Under the pieces are notes generated by a model. That model did no database searches and was not told the origin of the DNA. It was given only the letters and a program-made list of their open reading frames with translations. Of a stretch of 64,000 nt of DNA, positions 11,211 through 23,342 are shown piece after piece. This DNA is from Persea americana (Eukaryota > Streptophyta > Magnoliopsida > Laurales > Lauraceae). Both the position numbers and the translations under genes were made by a program. The stretch covers positions 46,025,682 to 46,089,681 of the forward strand of contig CM056813.1 in the NCBI GenBank assembly GCA_029852735.1. The letters are read 5' to 3'. The stretch's first letter is position 1. Each line of letters starts with the position of its first letter.

Positions 11211-13640
11211 CAGACAAAGATCATGGACGTTGCGCTGCCAAATACAGATTTCAGTGTGATCTTTGGGATTCAAAATTGAGGGCTTGACAAGGTGGATTAA
11301 GTCTCACATCTTTTGGATGAGGTCAAATTATATCCTTCATTTTTGTCACTAGAGTTTTGAATGAAAAACGAAAACTAACTTAAGTCCATTTCCGAACGGT
11401 TTATTTATCATTAGCTCTCTTATAAACGTGAAGCCTAATCATGTATTTCAAAACTTTCATCAAAGTAACAGTGGGTCGTGCATGGATTGGGTCAATTGTA
11501 ACCAATTATAAGTACAAGTGTTGATTGCCGTTATAATTGATTTGGATTTAATGAAAGGACCACATATTAATAAAAATGAATTTATGTAGCAATTCTCTCT
11601 CTTGCCAATGTATTATAGTAATCGTCAATATTATAAGCTTTGGAGAAAAGTAAGCCCAAGCTTTTGAAATTATGCTTATAGAAAAAAAAAAAAAAAAAAC
11701 TAAGGTGGTTGAAAGGCTACTAATTTCGGGGATTTGGGAAGTATTAAAATAAATGGAAAGGACAGATCACTGAATATAGAAATCTCAGGGACCTATTTAC
11801 AAATCCTAAAAACCTTAAAAAACTCTTCTTTTCTACTCACATGCCAATTAGGAATGTTGGAGACGGTTCTCTTTATATTTACATTTGGCTGGTCACTCTC
11901 TTGTAGTATCTCTTTGTAACTTGATAACTTCCCGCTCAAGGGTCTAAATCTCAACTCAGGTTAAACGGTCATCTGTTGTTTGTTGTGTAACATAATTTAT
12001 TATCTAGATCTTCTGAGCATCAGTCTCTTTTCAATCTCTGTGTATTTTATTTCCTTTCAAGGAATATGGCTGTTGGAGACGATGCGAGAGATAATTTTTA
12101 GCAAGAATCACTACACTAGATAACCTCAGCATCGAAATACAAGGAGACACCTTCAGGTATTCAAGATTTTCTTGCTCTTATTAGTTACTTTGTAAGTTTT
12201 TCTTGGCTCTAAAGGGTTTGTAATTTTTGGAAGAATTGTTGTTTTCTCTATGTTTTCTTTTTCTTTTCTTTTTTTTTTTTTTGTTCATTTCTTCATTATA
12301 GATGTTGTTGTTATAGTGTTTGAGTGGAATCTTTAGTTTTCTAGTTTCTTTGAGAATCCTTGGATTGAGAGTTTTGTCATCGTGTAAGAATAGGAATTCT
12401 ATTGTTGCTTTTCTTTTTGTTTATTTTTGTATTATGTTTCTTCTTTTGTAAAACAATGAAGATTTCTTGTTATGGTTTTGTTCAATATTTGGCTTTACAA
12501 TATAGTGTTACAAACAGACCCCATATTGCCTCTTCTTTAAAGACTACATTACCTTTTATTTCTTACTTATATGGAACATCAAAGAGTATTGCATTCACAA
12601 TCCATGGAAATAAGTGGCTAGTTTTTAGAGTGATTCAAACTATATTGTTTCAAAATTTTGATATTTTTGCAAACTCGATAGCCTATATTCTATTGTAATT
12701 AAAAGTTATTGTTGAATGTTATTTTGGGGAAGTGGGGACAACTGTTATCTACAGAGGCATTATTCATTACATAAAAAAGACTAGAGAGTAACTCCCAATT
12801 ATAGTAGTTGATGTAGCCAATGTTCTAACATCTATTTTACTTGTCAATGTGAAGAGCATACCTGATTTTTTCCGACAGACATATCTTCAGTACTTGGATT
12901 TGCTTGATAACCTTTTTATGTGTTACTCTTATGAAATTTGTTGCTTCTTCTTGCCATAAAATATATATTTGCATTCTAAGAAGAAAAGTTGTACCACATA
13001 TGATTACTTTGTATTCTATATTTATGCAGATACCAATTCATTGGAATGCTTTCGCGGTCAATTTTCATTTGCAATCATAAGAGTGTCCAGATAACTAGTG
13101 AGACAATGCATTGCATAGAGAAAATGTATTTGCCAAAGTAACATTTGCTATTTCAAAGTTCAAGATTGTGAGTGCTGCCCAGGTAAAGTATAAATTGCTC
13201 ATGTTTGACAATTTTCCCAACTTTTATTTTGGATTTTTTTCCTTGAGAATATGTAATCTAGATTATGTAACTACAAGAAGTATTCATGGTTGATGACTTC
13301 TTTCAAAATAAGCATGAATTTTGTGAAGGACCATACATTTTGAAACAAATATTCATTTGTATCCAACATAGGAATATATCATCACAATTGTACAGATAAG
13401 ATAGTTGACTAGGTTTAGTGGATATTTATTTTTCCTATTCAAGGGATTGTAATAAATTGTATTGTTAAGTAACTAGAAACACCAAAAGCTCAAGTTGTTA
13501 GACAATGACGCAATAGTAAAAATACCTAAAGCTTGAGGCATTAGAGAATGACACAAGAATGCATATCAAATGGTCTTGACATGTAATTCCCTATTCACAG
13601 GGATTAGATAAGAAAGCATACAAATATAAAAAAGGAGGTG
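11211..13640. other. No gene recognised
   Basis: AT-rich sequence with an A-tract near 11683-11699 and T-rich runs near 12250-12285. Near 12150-12175, TTCAGGTATTCAAGATTTTCTTG resembles 2395-2420, so this may be more debris of the same repeat. No frame here has a recognisable domain. Confidence 0.4.
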
Positions 13641-13688
13641 GTTCAATCTTGAGTTCCACTCTGTTCTCTCCAATTTCATTCTCTTTCT

Positions 13689-13702
13689 CTCAAATGTCGT
13701 GG
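13689..13702 (+). promoter_or_regulatory. Primer-binding-site-like motif of H
   Basis: GTGGTATCAAAGC is one or two changes from the TGGTATCAGAGC copia primer site complementary to initiator Met-tRNA. It lies about 740 bp upstream of the gag start and just after pyrimidine-rich probable LTR sequence. Confidence 0.6.
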
Positions 13703-14441
13703 TATCAAAGCAACGACATATCTAGCTGTCTCTTTTTTTTACCATCAATGATAGCATCTCTCGACTGTTTTCCTCGACTACATTTGTCGACCATATTTGT
13801 CAGTTGTATTTATGATTCCGCATACGCAATTGCCATTGAGGGTTCAACTGACTATGGCTAAATTCTCTAGCGATTATGTCTACATCTCTTTGTTTTCTTC
13901 AAAAAAACGACGAAGGGTTCTTGTGCTAAGTTAGGGATGATATTGCCTACATGTACATATTTTTTGGGCTTGCCAGCATCTCCACATTATGACTTCAATC
14001 TCTTTACAGTCGACTGCAACAGTGCCTATTCAACTCTGCTATGGTGTTATTATGTCGACAACATTTGATCAAATAGTTTATCTGTTTTATCTATGAGCTC
14101 CATTCTACTTCATCCAAAGGTTAGACTTATTACCATTCTGGTAGTCCATTATTTAGTAGACTTATCAATATTTCTTCACAATATTTAAACATTGTTTGAA
14201 CTTTGAACAAATCTTCTGGAGATTAATATTTCTGAGACTGTCTTCATCTTAGTTGTTCATCTTGCTTTATTTGAATCTAATATGATTGTAAATTTTTAAT
14301 CAAGTAACTAAGTGGCCGAATATTACTCGCAAGATCAATCTTGCATTGCCAATCATTTTATCTAATTATATTTCATTTTATTACTCTAACACAATGATGT
14401 CTAATAACATTTTGTCAATTTTGAGATTTTTAGATTAAAAA

Positions 14442-14690
14442 TGGATAAAATCGAGACGGTCTCCATAAAATTTAGGGGAACAAACGATTTTTTCTGTGGG
14501 AGTTTAAAATCCGAAATTATATTCAAGTTTAAGAATCATGGGGATTTGTTGATGAATGATGGGTCCGGTAAGATATTAGCATCCTAAAAATGGTTGTCAT
14601 TAGTTGGATCGTTAATTTGTTAGAGCAATCTATTGCTTTTAAACTTGAATACTAGCAAATTATTGCTAAAATGTGGAATTACTTGAGTAG
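14442..14690 (+). pseudogene. H gag, N-terminal part (copia)
   Basis: The frame opens MDKIETVSIKFRGTNDFF, matching the copia Gag N-terminus in which F-x-G-x-N-(Y/F)-x-x-W is typical. After a stop and a small indel it resumes as KMVVISWIVNLLEQSIAF and KMWNYLS, equivalent to the W-x-x-(A/I)...A-x-x-M-W-x-x-L segment of the UBN2-type gag domain. It is cut at 14690 by element G. Several stops show it is non-functional. Confidence 0.75.
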
Positions 14691-15204
14691 TGTAGGTTGT
14701 GGATGCAGCAGAAGCACTGATCTATAATAGCTGGCTACTACAAATGCGATAAAGACAGCATCGGCTTGAATCAGGCACTGGTGTGGAGATCTGTGACTGT
14801 CTACGAGAGATCAATCACGTATGATTCACTCTTCAACATCCAAGGGCAATGATGGACACCCTGGATGTAGAAGATGATGATGGAGAATTGTAGATCTAGT
14901 GGAATGAAGATGATTTGTTGAAAGGCAATCCAACTGATATCTCTCATGTCTATATATAACCCTTTGGCTAATGGGTGATAAGATCTCTATTTAAATTCGA
15001 ATTGAGAGATGATTAGGATAAAGTATTAGATCAATCTCTCTCGATTTGAATTTGAATGTAGATATGATAAAGAGATAAGAGAGTTGGATAAAACTCTGAC
15101 TATTCTTATCCATATCACCATGAGACTCATTGTGAGGGGTGTATCTTTATGAGTGGGGTCCACCCACATGTAAACACAAGTGGGCCCCATCACAAATGCC
15201 AATA
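14691..15204 (-). repeat. G 3' LTR
   Basis: This 514-bp LTR is nearly collinear with 25026-25540. On the minus strand its start has mutated to TATTGGCATTTG (CCAATA on the plus strand). A purine-rich GAGTGGGAGC, a probable polypurine tract, lies immediately upstream on the minus strand at about 15205-15214. Confidence 0.9.
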
Positions 15205-16430
15205 GCTCCCACTCGTACCGGACAAGATTCATCTCATTAGATCACTAATTTTCATCATCAAATTCTACAAGTAAAAATGGACTTGAAGTGTGGAACCTCC
15301 ACGATGCCTATTCATAGAGAGAATGTAAACTAAGTCGCCATCTGACTAGAATACACCAACTCACCACACATCAGTCTGCCCTAGACACTCGCATGACCAC
15401 ACCGGATTGGATTTTGACTCATACCCTTGATTCGTGTTCAACCCACATACGTGCTTACTCAACTTATCGAGTAAAAAACTCTTTACAAACATTTATTTTT
15501 ATAAAACAACATATTTATACATATATATAATTTAAAATATTATTTATCTTAAAATTTCCAAAATACTCGATACAGCACGGGCTGATAAGCATTGTAAGCA
15601 CGAATAAACTAAAATGTGATGTCAAGGGGTCTTCCCATGGACTTACGAGGGTCAGAATCAACCAAGCAGCTTTCCTAGTACGGTGGCTCGTAGGATCCTA
15701 TGTTGCCGTGTCACAACTGCAGCTAAAGTAGCATCACCGATCTCATCTTTTCAACACAGAGGTTGGTATAAGGGCACAAGAGCCTCAAGAATCGGTTCAC
15801 ACAATAACCATCTCCATGCTCAAGACTCACTTATGGGACTAACTCTCGCACAACAAACAGGATTCTAGGGTATTATCCCGTTGCTCGTTGGTAGGTCCTT
15901 ATACACGCATGTCTGTAGACACGCGTTGTAGTGTGAAAATGCATTAGCTCTACAAATGAGCCCATGCTAACATTGCATCGATTCACTACTGCGCAAGCAG
16001 ATCATCACAAATACAATCACGCTTGATTTTTAAAACAGGCTATCGGACTTACTTAGGGTGTGATTTATCCGACGACTGATGCGAAGTCTCATTCAGTCTT
16101 GCAATGCACATCACCCCAAGGCGCACAAGACTGACTCGGCGTTCCATATATCTGTACGCAATCCATATTGGCCTAATCAGTATATCGTACAAATGCATGC
16201 ACCTCATCTTATCAGTCACTAAGACATCAAGGGTGGTCTTTATCCGTGCGAGTGGATGACCTCACCTATTTGGTGCCACGTGTACATCTAGAACAAACAC
16301 TTATTGTGTATGTTGCCAATGTAAAGTATATGCACATGTATGAATGAAAGGAATGTAACACGTACATAACCATAAACAATGAGAATTTTTTTTTCTTAAA
16401 ATAAGTCCAATACACTCCATTGAATAAAAG
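15205..16430. other. G 3' non-coding region
   Basis: Lies between the RNase H stop and the 3' LTR of G. No frame of note was found. It may be 3' untranslated sequence, which is long for copia. Confidence 0.5.
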
Positions 16431-16432
16431 GA

Positions 16433-16827
16433 TTACATATGTTGCATTCGCATACGCCTTACATGAATAACGAATAGTTCTCGCGCCAAGGATTTGGTCA
16501 TCGACTCAGCAATCATTTCCAAAGATGGCACATGAGATACTACTATCTCTTTTGCTTCTACTTGTTCAAGGAGAAAATGTCGCTTTCGTTTGATATGTTT
16601 TGCCCTCTGATGAAGCTGGGGGTCTTTTGCCAAGCATACATTAGTTGTACTATCTGTTCTCAATGGAATGGGATCACGGGCAATGGATACTAGTTCCAAA
16701 CCCACTAGAAAACGACGAATCCATACGGCCTTCATGGCCACTAGTGCGCAAGCAACATATTTGGCCTTCGTAGTCAACATGACCGTACACTCCTGCTTCT
16801 TACTAGACCATGAAATGGATCCCCCGC
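16433..16827 (-). pseudogene. G RNase H C-terminal part
   Basis: On the minus strand this reads GGSISWSSKKQECTVMLTT then A-K-Y-V-A-C-A, the conserved copia RNase H segment that follows SGYVF. It ends in a stop near 16433. It is separated from its N-terminal half (19782 onward) by element C, which landed between SISGYVFLLSG and GGSISW. The residue equivalent to the usual E in T-E-A-E-Y is changed (TKAKY), so even the joined product is probably inactive. Confidence 0.85.
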
Positions 16828-18234
16828 TGTTAGGCCCCAACTCAGGTTTGATGTGTTTAGCGTCGTTTAAGCTGATTATTAGTCTCTAAATGGGATTAGA
16901 GGACGTTTAGCTTGAGTTTCAGCTAGAATAGAGCTTTGAATAGCTTTGGGGAATTTTGAAAGCCGTTAAGCCCGGTTTAACAAGGCCTGGGGTGGCCTGT
17001 GTGACGCGTGTCTGTGTGGGGAAGTAATCCGTTATTTCAAAAAAATTTAGATTTTTACTTGTTTTGATTTGTCGTGTCCGACCCTATAACTTTTATGTTT
17101 GCTCTGTTTGTGTTCGAACCCTCGAAATCCCGTTTTTCGATAAGAAGGGCAAAATAGACTTTTCACACCAAATCTGTGCATGAATTTCGATATTTACAAA
17201 TCATGAGGAAAATATACTTTTTGGATACTAGATTTTTCGCCGATTGATTTTCTCTTCTTCGTCGATCTCGTCCGGGGCCCACAAGATGATGTTTTAGCCA
17301 TTTGAAGTATTTGGACTAGTGGGACCCACATTCCACTCAACTCAAAACACACCTCTCCCTCACTCACGTTTTGCACCCTCTCATTTGTTTCAAAAACTCA
17401 GAGCTTGGGAGAGCCTTTTTCCTCTTCATCTTCTCCTCCTTGCATGACAGCCCATTTGAGCTTGGATTGAAATTCTGATTTCACCTTCTTCTTCCTCTCC
17501 TTCCAAGCTTCTCATTGCTATCATTTGTTGGGTGTTTCCAGCTGGGTAGCCACCATCTCCTCTTCATTCCCTCTTGTTTGGATAGCTTCAGGTAAGAGCT
17601 TCTCTTCACCTCTCAGAATGAGCTTTAATGACTCTTGAGGAGTCCCTATTTCACACATGCAAACCCATTTTTGAAATGGGCCTTTGTTTTCAAAATTTGT
17701 GGCGTTTTTGAGATGTTTCTTGGGGGTTTTTGTAGAGCAAGGGTCCTAGGCTGTGAAGAGGAGTTGTTGGAGTGATTTGTGATACCCAATTTGATCCAAG
17801 GCAAGTGAATAATCTGATATTGGAATGCATGCAATTGAATTTTGTTTCTTCTTAAAATTTTGATTTGAAAATGCTATTTCATTTGATTGATTACCTTGGC
17901 TATGTAAGGTTTGATTCCAGAAGGTTTCTAGTGTTTAGTCTATGCTCAACTTTCCACGTGATTTTGTTTATAATGGCATGGAAAAAATTCTGGTTTACTG
18001 ATGGTTTTATAATGTTGGAAATCCATTTTTGGATCTCTATTTTTCCTTATGGTTAATGTCTGATTTCTGTATTAAACTTGTGCATGGAATGGGCTATATT
18101 GTTTGTGTTGAATGGAGGTTTGATTGAGGCTAGGGGAACTCAAATTGGGTGCAGGAATGTGATTGTTTTGAGAAGGAGTGGGAGTTTAGAAAAATTGAAG
18201 AAGGAACCAAAAATCCAGTGCTTGGGGAGGCTAG

Positions 18235-18290
18235 ACAGTGGACCGGCTCGCTATAATGAGCTTAGGCTCGCTAGAGCGAGAACGGGTTCT
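18235..18290 (+). repeat. Palindromic-word patch in element C
   Basis: A short patch reads GGCTCGCTATAATGAGC then GGCTCGCTAGAGCGAG, two imperfect palindromes. It lies about 1410 bp from the element start, where A has its long CGCTCGAGCGAA island. It looks like an unexpanded or eroded version of the islands in A, B and E. Confidence 0.6.
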
Positions 18291-19272
18291 GTCCAAGGGT
18301 GTTTGTGTGCACTGTTTTCCCCATTTTATTGTGTCATGTGCTCATAGAGACCCATTCTTCCTCGGATGGAATCTTGCAACAAAAATATACACTCGACCAT
18401 GAAAATCAAGGAAGAGATACAGAGAACCTATAAGTTTGAATTACCTGGGAGAAATACCAAGAACCTTGTTGAAGTCTCGTTGTGCACTCGGAGACCTCAA
18501 ATGCCAGATGACTTCAGAGGCATCAAATCCATGCTTTTAACACGACATTTGGACTTTGAGTGCTCATTGAGACGGCCCTAGGTAAGCCATTCCGACAAGA
18601 CTAACTACCTCATTCCAAATTTGAAGGCTTGTACATATTTCTTATAAAACCTTTGAATAGTTTTGTGTGGCTCGTCATGTTACAAATTGTCGGTAAGGCT
18701 ACTTATTTGTTTCGATTTCGTGTGTCCGTTTATGCTTTGTTCAGAGTAGTCATTTTATCGATTTGAATTATGTTCATATGATTCAATTTATGTTTTGTTC
18801 GGATTTTCTTTGTCGGCACCACTAAGCTTGGGTCGCCTTGTCTGGCTGATCACTCGGCTTGGGATCCTCAAATAATTCGCCTACTGCAGCTTGGATACTT
18901 TGTTCGTTTGTTATCTGTTCTGCGGTGGATTTTTGTTTGACACCTATCTATATTGGGTTATTTATGTATTTTTCGTTTGCTCCGGCCATTTTATATGGCG
19001 ATGATTATTTTGATTGCTCTTATTACTTCGATAATAGGAGAACATAGTTCAATGTAGGTTGCCATTATTTTATTTGATTTTCAACGTTCCTTTAAATGTT
19101 CGATATTAATTATTTGATTTCAGTACTTGATTTCCTTTCACTCATCATCATTTTCATTTAGTTTTCAAAGGAACTGTTATGATTCTAAATGACTTTGTAA
19201 ACACTTGTATGCTCTTTTCTGCTTTATTCGCCTGCCAGACTGTTGTGTTTGATATTTATTTATTTGATGCCA

Positions 19273-19371
19273 GATGTTGATCCCATTGCCCATGAGGCGA
19301 AGCCAAAGGAGGAGGCGGTTGAGCCACCGATTGCTCAATAGTGGCAGCCCGGCGATGTCATCTAGACATCG
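19273..19371 (+). other. Conserved LTR micro-ORF and hairpin (element C)
   Basis: After TTTGATGCCAG the frame reads DPIAHEAKPKEEAVEPP, has one stop, and then WQPGDVI-stop. The second stop is in the loop of a hairpin with 7-bp arms (19353-19359, 19365-19371) and loop ATCTA. It matches the A copy in position and in the WQPxDV residues, and the DPIA start matches the older copy at about 2540. Confidence 0.55.
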
Positions 19372-19781
19372 GGTTGGGTGATGAGACACGTATCACTTTT
19401 TGGGTGTTGATCATCATCATCTTTTGGGAACTTGTTACTTTAGCCTTTGTTGGCTTTCATTTTGGGGATTGTATAACTTTAAACTTACTTTTTGGCATTG
19501 TAAAATTTAAACTTTAACTTTGGGGTTGCTTATGAATGTTTCTCACTTTGACATGAGTTTTGGATATGATTGGTTATCATTGAACTTCAGATGATGTTTG
19601 CTACATGTTTCCATGCATATATGTCTATTTTTATATGATTGAAAGGTTATGGATAGTGAATCCTCACAGCGGAAACCTGTGGGAAACAGTGTGAGCAGGT
19701 GAAATTCTCTGGCATGCCGCCCCGCGGCTCCGGATTAGGGCCTTGACTGGCTCGTTCCCGATTCGTGGTCGTAACACCCGC

Positions 19782-20923
19782 TCAGTAAGAACACATATCC
19801 CGATATGGATTTGCCGTCATCGGAATCATCCGAAAAGGACGAATAACTGTATGCTAATAAACTCAAGCCAACACTGTGATAGCAAAGCATCATATCTTTT
19901 GTGCCCTTTAAATATTGGAAGATTCGTTTGATGGCATTCCAATGAGCAATACCCGGGCCACTTTGAAATTGACTAACCAACACAACCGCATAGCAAATAT
20001 CGTGGCGTGTGCACAATATAGCATACATTAAACTTCCTACTTCGCTGGCATAGGGTATGGAAACCATTCCTTTTGTTTCAGCATCGGTTTGAGGACATTG
20101 CATTACACATAATTTGCAACCCTTATCAATCAAGGTCTCAACGGGACTAGCATTGGCCATTCTAAATTTCTTTAAAATTTTCTCAATGTAAGTTATTTGT
20201 GATAGGCCAAGAATACATTTTGTACGATTCCACATAATTTTAACCCCTAAAATGAACTCAGCCTCACCCAAATCTTTCATTTAAAAAACAATTGACAACC
20301 AAGCTTTGGTCTCAATTAAAAATCCAATATCATTGCAAACCAAAAGAATATCATCAACGTAAAGGGATAGCAACACAAATTTATGTTTAGATCGCTTAAT
20401 GTAAACACAATGATCTTTGTAACACATTGAGAAACCATTTGACATGATTGTATTATGGAACTTTTTGTACCATTGTCTCGAGGATTGTTTAAGGCCATAG
20501 ATAGATTTATTGAGTTACAAACTTTATCCTCGTGGCCGTTTTCTACATATCCTATTGGTTGTTTCATGTATATTTCTTCCTCAAGATCACTGTTTAAAAA
20601 AGCAGTCTTAACTTCCATCTAGTGTGTTCTAAATCCATGTGGGCCACAATAGATAAGATCATGCGGACAGAAGAAAATCTCACCTCATGGGAGATTTCCT
20701 CATAATCCACACATTCTTTTTGTGTGAACCCCTTAGCCACAAGCATAGCTTTAAATTTGTTAATGGAACCGTCGGCTTTTCGCTTAATTTTCAAAACCCA
20801 TTTATTTGTAATGGCTTTCCTATCCTTGGAAAGATCCACAAGATTCCATACATGGTTCTTATGCATAGAGCTGATCTCATCATTCATCGCGAGCATCCAT
20901 TCCTTCGAGTTTACCGATTCCAT
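19782..20923 (-). pseudogene. G reverse transcriptase and RNase H N-terminal part
   Basis: The minus strand opens at about 20923 with a copia RT sequence containing EWMLAMNDEISSMHKNHVWN, then VAKGFTQKECVDYEE, shifts frame to MEVKTAFLNSDLEEEIYMKQP, shifts again, and ends in MKDLGEAEFILGVKI and SISGYVFLLSG before element C. The catalytic Y-V-D-D segment lies near 20350-20370 in the reading LSLYVDDILLV-like, but here reads broken by frameshift. At least two frameshifts separate the blocks, so no active RT is made. Lineage within copia was not assigned. Confidence 0.85.
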
Positions 20924-20926
20924 TGC

Positions 20927-22363
20927 TTATTTATAAGAATGTGGTTCGTCCTCGTCAGTTACAATGTATGCATAAGAAGGTCCCTCAATTTCAAAATACT
21001 TCTTTGGAATTAATCCACGAGAAGAACGACGAAGGGCATCATGATCACTCTCTCTTGCCTGTGACTCCATAGGATCTCTCCCAGTAAGACCAGCAAGTGG
21101 TGTTGGCTCCCCTTGGTAGGAGAAGTCATTCATTTTAAATAGTTCAATGGACACCCTTGTCTTCTTTTTTTCACGATGTCGAAACTTGAAGAAATATACG
21201 TTACGAGATTCGTTTTCAATTAATTTGCCATTTACATCCTCATAAACTAGAACGTATCCTTTTGACAATTCATAGTATCTCACAAAGAGACTTGGAATTA
21301 TCTTATGCTCAAATTTATTAGGATGCGGGATAAGGACATACCCTAAAGAACCCCACAGGCGTAGGTCTCCCAAGGAAGGTTTTCTACTGGTCTACAACTC
21401 ATACAGAGTCTTTGGAACAGACTTAAAAGAGACTCTATTTAATATATATGCCGTAGTTAATGAAGCATCTCCCAAAAGGAGACAGGTAAATTTGCATGAG
21501 CCATCGTTGATCTAACAGTGTCTAAAAGGGTCCTATTTCGTCTTTCCGCAACTCCGTTTTGTTGTAGGGTATAGGCCATAGTCAGTTGAGGAGAAATTCC
21601 ATTTTCCATGCAAAAACTTTTAAAAATCTCCGAAGTGTATTCTCCAACTCGATCGGTCCTAAGGGTCTTAATGTTTTTTTCAAACTTATTTTGAACTTCT
21701 TTTATAAAATTTTTGAAAAAAATCAACTGCTCATTTTTCTAGGAAATAAAAAACACACGACCATAACAAAAGTAATCATTAATGAAAGTAATGAAATATC
21801 GAGTTCCTTGTCTATTAGCCACATTCATTCGTCCACAAATGTTAGAGTGGATGATTTCAAGGGTGGACTTGGATCTTTCTGCCTTTGGAAAATGTTTTCT
21901 TGTTGCTTTGTCTGTCACACAAGATTCACATGTGGGCAACTCCAAGCAGTCCTCCCTAGCCAATTGGATTATTCGATCTTTTCCTATGTCGCCCAATTGA
22001 GCATACTACTTAATAGATCCGGAGCTTGTGTCATGCACCATAAATAAATCAGAATATCTAACCATAGAATTATTGAAATCCAAAACATATAAGTCTCCAC
22101 CATGCATAAATAGAACTATTTTTTCTAATGGAAACTCTATCCCTAGTAAAACGAAAATCAAAACTGTCCCTCGCGAGCCAGCAAACTAAGAGGAGATTCA
22201 GCCTCATGCCAAGTACAAAAAGCATCTCATGGAGCACCATAGTTTTTCCTGTAGACGCTAGAAGAAAATAATCATTGATTCCCAATACGTCTTTTAAAGA
22301 ATTATTTCCCATGTAGAGCTTGTTGCAACCGACATCTATTGAACTGGAACTCCTGCAAATCAC
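20927..22363 (-). pseudogene. G GAG-pre-integrase and integrase region
   Basis: Minus-strand blocks in order are 22363-22070 (GAG-pre-integrase approach: NNSLKDVLGI, GMRLNLL), 21996-21739 (GKDRIIQLARE, the CxxC-type ESCVTDKATRK, STLEIIHSNICG), 21726-21457 (integrase core: KTLRTDRVGEYTS, QQNGVAERRNRTLLD) and 21373-20927 (LWGSLGYVLIPHP linker leading to RT). They lie in different frames with stops between. The core Asp in H-(S/N)-D is changed to Asn-Ile (HSNICG), which removes an expected catalytic residue. Confidence 0.85.
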
Positions 22364-22487
22364 TCCTACCCTTTGTCACGTGCTTGGTTGCCCCGGAATC
22401 AGTTATCCATCCATTAGAACTTTCATCCACATAAATTGCTTCAGAGCAAACCAAAGAGAATGACAAAGTTAGGGTGTTTGCCGTATT

Positions 22488-23342
22488 TCACTTAGGGCAA
22501 GTTCTAGCGATGTGGCCAAGTTCCTGACATTTATAGCATTTGGTTTTGGCTAAGTTTCTGGGCTTGTTACGCTTCCGATGCTTCTTCTGGTCTTGTTTGG
22601 GTGCATTCTCGTCCTTTTTAGGCTTCTTCTGGCGGTCTGCCTCATTTTGAAACTTACATTTACATTTGGTCCCCTTAGTCCTTGGCCCAGATACAAGCTG
22701 CTGTTTTGTAAATAGTGCTTGTCCAGTGATCTCCACTTGAACTCTTTGGGCTTCAAGCTCGAGAAGGCAACACAGATCCTTAAAAGTTTTGACTGCCTTA
22801 GAGTGGGTCAAAATTTGTTTTATTGTGCGCCAAGAATCAGGTAAAGATCGCAGGACTACAATGATCTTTTGGTCCTCAGTTAGTACATTTCCTGCCCTTG
22901 CAAGATCCACAATCGTTTGACTCATTTTGCGGAGGTGGTCCCCGAGGTTTACACCTGGGGCCATCCTATACGCATCGAATTCCATGGTCATTACAAGGGT
23001 CTTACCGGCGGTAATTTCATCATATTCTTCTCTCAAGGCATCCCACATCTCTTTAGCCATACCGTATGTTTCATAAGTGGGAACCAATTCAAAATGCATA
23101 CTACTCAGCATAATGTTACGAGCAGTCCGATTATCTTTATCCCATTTCTCAAAATCATTCAATGCGGGCATGGGTGCAGCATCATTTGCTAATTCGGGTT
23201 GGGTCTTAATCGATTCCAAGGTATACGTGACCTCTTGTTCATCGAACAAGTAAATTATGGTTCGGTACCATTTATCATAGTTATTACCATCTAACTTATC
23301 TCCCTTATTAAGGTCAGCAATGATATTTTTGGAAGCCATCAC
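22488..23342 (-). CDS. G Gag polyprotein (Ty1/copia)
   Basis: An uninterrupted frame of 284 residues starts MMASKNIIADLNKGDKLDGN. It has the copia Gag/UBN2-type layout: GxNYxxW near residue 20, a MWDALREEYDE segment in the middle, a lysine-rich stretch, and a C-terminal CCHC zinc knuckle (CYKCQELGHIARTC). Gag packages the element RNA. The frame is intact although the downstream pol is broken, so it could in principle act in trans. It lies about 1.7 kb inside the 5' LTR, giving an unusually long leader. The zinc knuckle fits the nucleocapsid role. Confidence 0.9.
   Translation of the reverse strand: MMASKNIIADLNKGDKLDGNNYDKWYRTIIYLFDEQEVTYTLESIKTQPELANDAAPMPALNDFEKWDKDNRTARNIMLSSMHFELVPTYETYGMAKEMWDALREEYDEITAGKTLVMTMEFDAYRMAPGVNLGDHLRKMSQTIVDLARAGNVLTEDQKIIVVLRSLPDSWRTIKQILTHSKAVKTFKDLCCLLELEAQRVQVEITGQALFTKQQLVSGPRTKGTKCKCKFQNEADRQKKPKKDENAPKQDQKKHRKRNKPRNLAKTKCYKCQELGHIARTCPK

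Larger units (their letters stand above)
16828..19776 (+). mobile_element. Element C: long solo LTR (Tekay/Del-like) nested in G
   Basis: Begins TGTTAGGCCCCAACTCAGG and ends GTGGTCGTAACA. CCCGC occurs at 16823-16827 and 19777-19781. At 2949 bp it is the only copy of the A/B/C group without a nested insertion and so is the best guide to the family structure. It carries the CTTCTTCGTCGATCTCG block near 17255, a short palindromic-word patch (18235-18290), GTCGGCACCACTAAGCTTGG near 18813, the TGCCAG...GATGCCAG acceptor-like site near 19273 and the GATGTC/GACATC hairpin at 19353-19371. No coding domain was found. Confidence 0.9.

Noticed and set aside
16668..16889. 73-codon plus-strand frame crossing 16827
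   Set aside because: It runs across the junction between copia G and solo LTR C and is antisense to RNase H, so it is not a gene.
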